This document shows positions 6,715 through 11,602 of a DNA stretch of 11,602 nt, one piece after another. Both the position numbers and the translations under genes were made by a program. Source of the DNA: an uncultured Nostocoides sp. (lineage in GTDB: Bacteria > Actinomycetota > Actinomycetes > Actinomycetales > Dermatophilaceae); assembly GCA_936931335.1 (NCBI GenBank), contig CAKZIH010000143.1, positions 1 through 11,602 on the forward strand, in the 5' to 3' direction. Numbering within the stretch: position 1 is the stretch's first letter; each line of letters opens with the position of its first letter. The notes beneath the pieces are model-generated. The model made no database searches and was not told where the DNA came from. It worked only from the letters and a program-made list of their open reading frames with translations.

Positions 6715-8394
6715 GTGACCGCACCGCAGGCGCCCCGGCCGGCCATCGTCCTGGTTTCCGCCAACCACTGCCCTCGCCTCGCCGAAGAATTCGGGCGGTA
6801 TGCCCGTGACTACGAGCTGATCACCTCCCGCTCCATCGACGAAGCCATCTCGGCCACCATGGCCCTGACCCGACGCGGCGGGACGGTGGCCATGTTCGTC
6901 GCCGACTCGCGCCAGCCCGATGCCCAGGCGGGGATGGCGCTGCATACCTTGCGCTCGCTGGTACCGACCAGCCGCCGGGTGCTCTTCGCTCCGTTTGAGT
7001 ACTTCCGCGAGGACATGGTCGCCATGCGCCCGGCGCTGGCCAAGGGCAAGGTCGACGCCTTCCTGCTCATGCCGCGTGGACCGCGCGACGAGGAGTTCCA
7101 CCTGGCCATCGGGGAGCTGCTCAACGAATGGGGGGCCAGCGTCCCCGACCCGTTGGTGGACTCCATTCAGCTCGTCGCGCCGGAGAACTCCCGGCTGCTC
7201 ACCGAGCTGCGCGAATATCTCTTCCGGATCGGGATCCCGGCCCGGGTCTATCCGCCGGACAGCGAGGTCGGCCGCGAAGTGATCGCGGCATACGGCGACG
7301 AACCGAGCTGGCCGCTGGTACGCAGCTTCGCCGCCGACACCGTGCTCGCCGCGACCTCGGTGCGCGATGTCGCCGCGCTGCTCTATGGCCGGCCTGACGA
7401 CATCGAGGTCGACACCGTCGCCGACATCGTCGTCATCGGGGCGGGCCCGGCCGGCTTGGCGGCTTCGGTCTATGGCTCCAGTGAGGGCCTGACCACGGTC
7501 ACCATCGAATCGGAGGCCATCGGCGGACAGGCGGGGACCTCGTCGATGATCCGCAACTACCTCGGCTTCCCGCGGGGGATCTCCGGCGGGAAACTCGCGC
7601 AGCGCGCCCGCGCCCAGGCCCTGCGTTTTGGCACCCGGTTCTTCACCGGCTGGCCGGTCACTGCGCTCAAACCTGGCGTCGACGGCGAACCCCACCTGGT
7701 CTGCACCGAGGGCGGGGAGATCCGTGCCCGCAGCGTGGTCATCGCGTGCGGGGTCGACTACCGCCGCCTCGACGTGCCGTCCGTGGAGGCGTATGTCGGG
7801 CGCGGCGTCAGCTATGGCGCGGCCATGGCCTCGGCGCGGGAGATGGAGGACGCTCATGTCCTCGTCGTCGGCGGCGGCAACTCCGCGGGGCAGGCCGCGG
7901 TCCACCTGGCGCGCTTCGCCCGCTCGGTAACCATCCTGGTCCGGCGTCCGGATCTGAGCGCGACCATGTCCAACTATCTGATCGAGGAGATCACCTACAA
8001 CCCGCGGATCTCGGTGCGCGGCAACGCCGAAGTCGTGGACGGTGGCGGCTCCGATGTCCTGGAATGGGTCGAGGTGCGCAATCCGGCCACCGGAGAGCAG
8101 GAGCGGCTGGAGGCCCGGGGGCTGTTCTTGCTGCTCGGGGCGGAACCGCGGTGCGAATGGATGCCGCCGGAGGTGCTGCTCGACGCGCGCGGCTTCGTGC
8201 TGACCGGCCGGGATGTGCCGCAGGAGGCCTGGGTGGATGGGCTGCCGCCAGAGAGCCTGGCGACCTCGGTGCCCGGGATCTTCGCGGTCGGCGATGTGCG
8301 GGCGGGGTCGATGAAGCGGGTCGCCAGTGCCGCCGGTGAGGGTGCCAGCGTGGTGCCCCTGGTGCACCGCTTCCTCGACGGCGCGGGGGAGTAG
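6715..8394 (+). CDS. Thioredoxin-reductase-like FAD/NAD(P) oxidoreductase with receiver-like N-terminus, lacking CxxC
   Basis: This is a 559-residue cytosolic flavoprotein. Residues 8-140 follow a response-regulator receiver layout: IVLVSANHC, then MFVADSRQP with D64 in the phosphoacceptor position, RRVLFAPFEY, and FLLMPRGP. Residues 150-200 look like a degenerate thioredoxin/glutaredoxin-type unit, as in related fusion proteins. From about 236 to the end it is a class-II thioredoxin-reductase fold. The FAD Rossmann motif is GAGPAG (242-247), the NAD(P) motif GGGNSAG (386-392), and the second FAD motif GIFAVGD (521-527). The redox CxxC expected after GRGVSY (362-367) is missing and reads GAAMAS. 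It therefore should not reduce thioredoxin by the normal dithiol route. The natural substrate is unknown. The GTG at 6715 is preferred, since sequence upstream in the same frame overlaps the small gene and lacks domain similarity. No close partner gene follows. Confidence 0.88.
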   Translation: MTAPQAPRPAIVLVSANHCPRLAEEFGRYARDYELITSRSIDEAISATMALTRRGGTVAMFVADSRQPDAQAGMALHTLRSLVPTSRRVLFAPFEYFREDMVAMRPALAKGKVDAFLLMPRGPRDEEFHLAIGELLNEWGASVPDPLVDSIQLVAPENSRLLTELREYLFRIGIPARVYPPDSEVGREVIAAYGDEPSWPLVRSFAADTVLAATSVRDVAALLYGRPDDIEVDTVADIVVIGAGPAGLAASVYGSSEGLTTVTIESEAIGGQAGTSSMIRNYLGFPRGISGGKLAQRARAQALRFGTRFFTGWPVTALKPGVDGEPHLVCTEGGEIRARSVVIACGVDYRRLDVPSVEAYVGRGVSYGAAMASAREMEDAHVLVVGGGNSAGQAAVHLARFARSVTILVRRPDLSATMSNYLIEEITYNPRISVRGNAEVVDGGGSDVLEWVEVRNPATGEQERLEARGLFLLLGAEPRCEWMPPEVLLDARGFVLTGRDVPQEAWVDGLPPESLATSVPGIFAVGDVRAGSMKRVASAAGEGASVVPLVHRFLDGAGE

Positions 8395-8426
8395 CCGCCC
8401 GCGCCCGCGGTTCGTCTGACCGGCGT

Positions 8427-8453
8427 GCAACCGAACCCGCTCGCTCGTGCGTA
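8427..8453 (+). promoter_or_regulatory. Possible ECF-type promoter before the sigma gene
   Basis: GCAACC (8427-8432) and CGTA (8450-8453) are separated by 17 nt. AAC-type -35 and CGT-type -10 elements are typical of ECF sigma promoters, which often drive their own sigma gene. The -10 is 34 bp upstream of the ATG. A GAACC at 8433-8437 is an alternative -35 but has poor spacing. The match is short, so the call is tentative. Confidence 0.35.
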
Positions 8454-8487
8454 GACCATCCGACCGGGATGAACGCGGGAGGTGAGT

Positions 8488-8985
8488 ATGGACGAGCGGG
8501 AATTCGACGCCTGGTATGCCGCGGCATACCCCCGGCTGAGTGCCCAACTCGCGGCGCTGATCGGCGACCGGGCCGAGGCGGCGGATTGCGTCCAGGAGGC
8601 GTTTATCCGCGCCTGGGATCGACGCGGGTCGCTGCGCGCGGCCGACTCGCCGGATGCGTGGATCCGGACCACGGCATACCGGCTCGCGGTCAGCCGCTGG
8701 CGCCGGCTGCGGCGCGGGACGGAACTCGGCGCCCAGACACTGGCGTCGGCTCCGCTGGAGCCTAGCCCGGAGCGGGTCGATCTGATCGATGCCCTCGCCA
8801 AACTCCCTCTCCCGCAACGACATGTGGTCGTCTTGCACTATCTCGCGGACCGCTCGGTGGCGCAGATCGCCGTCGAACTCCGGGTGGCCGAGGGGACGGT
8901 CAAGGCGCGCTTGCACCGAGCCCGCGCCGCGCTCGCCACCCAACTGCGCGAATCCACACCCGATCTCACGGGGGAGCGACCATGA
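8488..8985 (+). CDS. ECF RNA polymerase sigma factor, SigE-like family
   Basis: This 165-residue group-4 sigma factor directs RNA polymerase to a specific regulon. Region 2 spans about residues 5-70. It includes EFDAWYAAAYPRLSAQLAAL, then DRAEAADCVQEAFIRAWDR, with WIRTTAYRLAVSRWRR as the basic -10-recognition end. Region 4 spans about 95-150. It includes LIDALAKLPLPQRHVVVLHY, then LADRSVAQIAVELRVAEGTV, then KARLHRARAAL, forming the -35-binding helix-turn-helix. No extra C-terminal domain is present. The ATG at 8488 has GGGAGG (8477-8482) 5 nt upstream, the best Shine-Dalgarno in the window. A GTG at 8482 sits inside that SD and is rejected. The stop overlaps the start of the next gene by 4 nt, so the two products are made together. 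Confidence 0.93.
   Translation: MDEREFDAWYAAAYPRLSAQLAALIGDRAEAADCVQEAFIRAWDRRGSLRAADSPDAWIRTTAYRLAVSRWRRLRRGTELGAQTLASAPLEPSPERVDLIDALAKLPLPQRHVVVLHYLADRSVAQIAVELRVAEGTVKARLHRARAALATQLRESTPDLTGERP
8513..8530. repeat. Perfect 18-bp palindrome inside the sigma gene
   Basis: GGTATGCCGCGGCATACC is identical to its own reverse complement: two inverted copies of GGTATGCC around GC. It lies 25 bp into the coding sequence, over the codons for W-Y-A-A-A-Y. It could be a binding site, a short mRNA hairpin, or a by-product of the GTATG/CATAC motif bias. Confidence 0.9.
8670..8686 (+). repeat. 17-bp direct repeat, copy 2
   Basis: CACGGCATACCGGCTCG matches 6631-6647 exactly. Here it encodes part of sigma region 2 (T-A-Y-R-L-A). 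Each copy contains the GGCATACC motif. Confidence 0.85.
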
Positions 8986-10229
8986 CCGACCTGGAGACCC
9001 AGCTGCGCCAACTCGATGTCGACTTGGCTACCGAGCCAGCCCTGACCTCGGCGCAGGTCCGCGCCCTCGGCGGGCGGCGCCGCCGGACCCGGCATACCGC
9101 CTTGGCTACCGCAAGCATCGCCGTCGTCTCGCTCGGCGTCGCCGTCGGGGTGACGACCCGGAATGGCCCCGATCCCACCCCGCCGGCCACCTCGACGAGT
9201 TCGTCCTCAACGGCGTCGCCGACGGCTGGCCCGTCTTGGGCGCTGGCGGTCGAGGGCCGCGCCGGTGGAATGCAGCCCGATGGAAAGCAATCGGATTCCT
9301 CGGCCACTACCCGTGCCTATGTGCTCAGTGGTGCCGGCGCACCGGCGGGGGTTCGCGCCGCCGTGGCGGGGGCGACCATCGAGAGCACGAATGGCTGTCT
9401 CACCCTTGCGCCCGATCCCGATGCCTTAGGCCCGGCGGCACCGCGCCGGGTCCTGGTGTTGCCCAGGGGAACGCGCGCGGATGCCAACCATTTCGGCCTC
9501 CGTCTGCCCGATGGCCAGGGGATCAATGCCGGCATGTCGCTGACGGCCACCGTCACCGTGTCGCCGCGCACCGACACCACCTTCACGGAGCAATGTCCGG
9601 GCACGGCCGGGTATGTCGTGCTCGCCGATCCCTACGACGTCCTTCGACTCGCGAGTCCGACTGGGGTGAGCCCCACGCCGCCGCCGGCCGATCCCCGGGT
9701 CACCGCCTTCCCGCTTGGGCGTGGCCTGCCGCAGGTCCAGGTCGGGAAGATGATTGAGCCAACGCGCGAGAACGTGACGTTGTTCTTGGAGGGTCTGTCC
9801 TCATGTGTCGTGCCAGCGGATGCCACACCGCAACTCGGGATGGTCGACGCGATCGGCACCGAAATGGTGAATGAGGCATACGGGCATACGCGAATTCTGC
9901 GGCTCTACCGCGACGAGGCCGCCGCACAGGCGGTGCTGGAGCGATGGCGCACGCAGGCAACGAACTGCCGTGGCGGCCGGCTGTCCGCGCCCCCCGACCG
10001 GCTGGTCGTCAGCGCGACCTATACGACGGAGAACGGCGCCGGCGGTGCTCCGGGGGGCGGCGTATTTGCGGCCACCCGGGTCGGGTCCGCGGTGCTCACG
10101 CTGCGCTGGGAAGGCGCCGAGGGCGCCGACGCCGACACCCTCGCCGGCTGGCGCACCGAGGCCGATGACGTCCTCGCAGACCTCCAGCCGAGTATGTGCG
10201 TATTCGCCGCGACCGGATGTAAGGACTAG
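8982..10229 (+). CDS. Single-pass membrane protein, putative anti-sigma factor or sensor
   Basis: This 415-residue protein is co-translated with the ECF sigma factor (ATGA overlap, with GGGGGAG 6 nt upstream). A 38-residue N-terminal segment ends in GRRRRTRH and should lie in the cytosol. One membrane helix follows (about 39-57, TALATASIAVVSLGVAVGV), then a Ser/Thr/Pro linker (about 62-84) and a large external part. That part seems to have two domains. A beta-rich unit (about 108-216) contains C139 and C205. A second unit (about 245-415) contains C275, C329, C406 and C413. The second unit loosely recalls PknH-type sensor domains. Six external cysteines suggest three disulfides. Position and topology argue for a membrane regulator of the sigma factor. 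However, the cytosolic part is shorter than usual and has no zinc-binding HxxxCxxC motif, so the anti-sigma role is inferred. Confidence 0.82.
   Translation: MTDLETQLRQLDVDLATEPALTSAQVRALGGRRRRTRHTALATASIAVVSLGVAVGVTTRNGPDPTPPATSTSSSSTASPTAGPSWALAVEGRAGGMQPDGKQSDSSATTRAYVLSGAGAPAGVRAAVAGATIESTNGCLTLAPDPDALGPAAPRRVLVLPRGTRADANHFGLRLPDGQGINAGMSLTATVTVSPRTDTTFTEQCPGTAGYVVLADPYDVLRLASPTGVSPTPPPADPRVTAFPLGRGLPQVQVGKMIEPTRENVTLFLEGLSSCVVPADATPQLGMVDAIGTEMVNEAYGHTRILRLYRDEAAAQAVLERWRTQATNCRGGRLSAPPDRLVVSATYTTENGAGGAPGGGVFAATRVGSAVLTLRWEGAEGADADTLAGWRTEADDVLADLQPSMCVFAATGCKD
9875..9890 (+). repeat. Tandem 8-bp repeat of GGCATACG
   Basis: Two adjacent perfect copies (9875-9882 and 9883-9890) lie within the coding sequence. 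Because the unit is 8 bp, the copies are read in different frames: GCA-TAC in the first and CAT-ACG in the second. It is the densest local cluster of the CATAC motif. Confidence 0.9.
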
Positions 10230-10237
10230 CGCGGCGG

Positions 10238-10243
10238 TAGTCT
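10238..10243 (+). promoter_or_regulatory. -10-like element for the GPH symporter
   Basis: TAGTCT (TANNNT) lies 6 nt upstream of the GTG at 10250, in a 20-nt gap without a Shine-Dalgarno. This fits leaderless transcription and suggests that the symporter is transcribed separately from the sigma operon despite the short gap. Confidence 0.5.
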
Positions 10244-10249
10244 GCGCGC

Positions 10250-11602
10250 GTGACGACGGCGTCTGGCGGGCAGTTGCGGGCGCAGCGTTCGCCCGACTAC
10301 GGCCACAACCGCTGGGCGTATGGCGTGGGCACCCTCGGCCGGGACATGGTCTTCGCGCTGGTCGGCTTCTACCTGGTCGTCTATCTGACCGAGGTGCTGG
10401 ACCTGCCCGACGCCACCATGTGGTGGGTCTCCGCGGTAATGCTGATCATCCGGCTGCTCGACGCGCTGCTGGACCCGGTGGTCGGTGCCCTGGTCGACAG
10501 CACCCGCACGCGCTGGGGGCAGTTCCGCCCCTGGCTGGTCGGTGGGGGATTGGCCTCGACGGCAGCGACCGTTCTGCTCTTCACCGACATCGGGCTGACT
10601 GGCGGGGCTTATGTGCTGGTCTTCGGAGTGGTGGTGCTGCTGTGGGGGCTGACCTGGTCGGCGCACGACATCGCCTATTGGGGGATGTTGCCCGCGCTGA
10701 GCCTCAACCCCACCGAGCGTGAGGGCATCGCCGCGGTAGCGAAATCCTTTGCGGCAGTTGGCTCTTTTGCCGTGGTCGCCGGGGCGCCCGTGGCGGTGGC
10801 CGCGATCTCCGGCGTGGACGGCGGCGATCCAGGATCCTGGCGCCTATTCGCGGTGATCGTCTCGGTGCTCATGCTGCTGCTCATGGCGGTCACCGTCGTC
10901 GCTGTGCGGGAGCGGCGCGATGTCGACCTCGCGGGGGAGCACACGGGAGTTCGGGAACTGGTGCGCGCGCTGCTCGGCAACGACCAATTGCTGTGGGCGG
11001 CAGCGGCATACCTGCTTTTCATGCTCGGCTATGGCACGACCGGGGCGTTCGGTTGGTACTACTTCAAATACGCCTATGGCGATGAGTCGGTGTTCCCGAT
11101 ATTCGCGCTACTGGTCGGGGCGGGCCAGATCGCCGGGCTGCTGCTCTTCCCCGCCGCGCGACGGCGCTGGTCGCGCGGGCAACTCTTCGCCGGCTCGACG
11201 ATCGTGATGACCCTCGGGTATGGCGTTTTCTTCGTCGCCCCGCGCAATATCGTCGTGCTGGCGGGGCTGGCCTTTGTGCTCTTCTTCGCGGCCTCCTTTA
11301 TCCAGCTGCTCATGCTGGTCTTCCAGGCCGACACCATCGAATACGGCCAGTGGAAGCTCGGGCGGCGCAACAATGCGGTGACCTTCGCGCTGCAGCCCTT
11401 CATCAACAAGACCTCGGGCGCGATGAGCACCTGGATCGTGTCCGCCACGATCATCCTCGCCGGGATCAACGAAGCCGACTCGGCGGCCGCGGTCACCACC
11501 GGCGGGATCACCATCATGAAGCTCGCGATGCTCGCCCTGCCTGCCGTCCTGGTCGTGCTCGGGTATGTCGTGTGGCGCGCCAAGTTCGTCCTCAGATCGG
11601 AA
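10250..11602 (+). CDS. GPH/MelB-type sodium- or proton-coupled sugar symporter, 3' truncated
   Basis: The first 451 residues of a major-facilitator-type permease of the glycoside-pentoside-hexuronide family are present. The frame is open to the window edge, where the last helix is ending (LPAVLVVLGYVVWRAKF), so little is missing. Family signatures are clear. RLLDALLDPVVGALVDSTRT followed by RWGQFRPW carries the cation-site acids D71 and D75 (equivalent to the MelB Asp pair). WSAHDIAYWGMLP (residues 136-148) carries D140. DTIEYGQWKLGRRNN (361-375) and FINKTSGA (384-391, K387) match the conserved late loop and helix XI. About eleven membrane helices are visible. The sugar cannot be read from the sequence. 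The GTG at 10250 is preferred: cytosolic N-terminus, MelB-like length before helix I, and a -10-like box 6 nt upstream. No glycosidase neighbour is inside the window. Confidence 0.9.
   Translation, partial: MTTASGGQLRAQRSPDYGHNRWAYGVGTLGRDMVFALVGFYLVVYLTEVLDLPDATMWWVSAVMLIIRLLDALLDPVVGALVDSTRTRWGQFRPWLVGGGLASTAATVLLFTDIGLTGGAYVLVFGVVVLLWGLTWSAHDIAYWGMLPALSLNPTEREGIAAVAKSFAAVGSFAVVAGAPVAVAAISGVDGGDPGSWRLFAVIVSVLMLLLMAVTVVAVRERRDVDLAGEHTGVRELVRALLGNDQLLWAAAAYLLFMLGYGTTGAFGWYYFKYAYGDESVFPIFALLVGAGQIAGLLLFPAARRRWSRGQLFAGSTIVMTLGYGVFFVAPRNIVVLAGLAFVLFFAASFIQLLMLVFQADTIEYGQWKLGRRNNAVTFALQPFINKTSGAMSTWIVSATIILAGINEADSAAAVTTGGITIMKLAMLALPAVLVVLGYVVWRAKFVLRSE

Noticed and set aside
6592..8943. A 783-codon open frame on the minus strand across the oxidoreductase and sigma genes
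   Set aside because: It is antisense to two well-supported genes and is Arg/Pro/Gly/His-rich without any domain pattern. Long antisense frames are expected at this GC content.
1..11602. CRISPR array, IS element or attachment sites
   Set aside because: The GGCATAC repeats are irregularly spaced and too short for CRISPR. I found no transposase, integrase or long terminal inverted repeats.

Overview
The window is high-GC DNA (roughly two-thirds G+C by eye) with GTG starts, leaderless-looking promoters and actinobacterial gene families: HspR paired with a zinc-finger-less DnaJ, MMPL with TetR, a SigE-type ECF sigma factor and DUF4230. This points to an actinomycete, perhaps in the Micrococcales. 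I cannot name a genus. Coding density is high. No gap exceeds about 130 bp, and I see no rRNA, tRNA, CRISPR array or insertion sequence.

Layout, left to right. (1) Bases 1-1074 (+) hold the 3' end of a class-B dnaJ, overlapped by 4 nt by hspR. This is the tail of a heat-shock operon that enters from the left. (2) A UUCG-loop hairpin (1093-1130) separates hspR from a convergent gene for an alpha/alpha-toroid, prenyltransferase-like protein (1201-2160, -). (3) On the minus strand a TetR regulator (4866-5507) and an 856-aa MMPL exporter (2260-4830) form an operon. A dyad that could be its operator lies just upstream, and a strong terminator (2208-2246) closes it. (4) A membrane-anchored DUF4230 protein (5590-6270, -) is divergent, across only 35 bp, from a small acidic protein (6306-6587, +). 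(5) A 559-aa FAD/NAD(P) oxidoreductase (6715-8394, +) has a degenerate receiver domain and no CxxC. (6) An ECF sigma factor (8488-8985) overlaps by 4 nt a 415-aa single-pass membrane protein with six extracytoplasmic cysteines (8982-10229), probably its regulator. (7) A GPH/MelB-type cation:sugar symporter starts at 10250 and runs off the right edge.

The most unusual signal is at DNA level. The 5-mer CATAC/GTATG, especially GGCATAC/GTATGCC, is far more frequent than base composition predicts. It occurs on both strands, in all reading frames and between genes, and it appears to pull codon choice (GCA before TAC, rare ATA). It also forms a perfect 18-bp palindrome in the sigma gene and a tandem repeat in its partner gene. 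The second theme is the oxidoreductase, which keeps its FAD and NAD(P) folds but has lost both the thioredoxin-reductase cysteines and most receiver active-site residues. No wholly new multi-gene system is evident.
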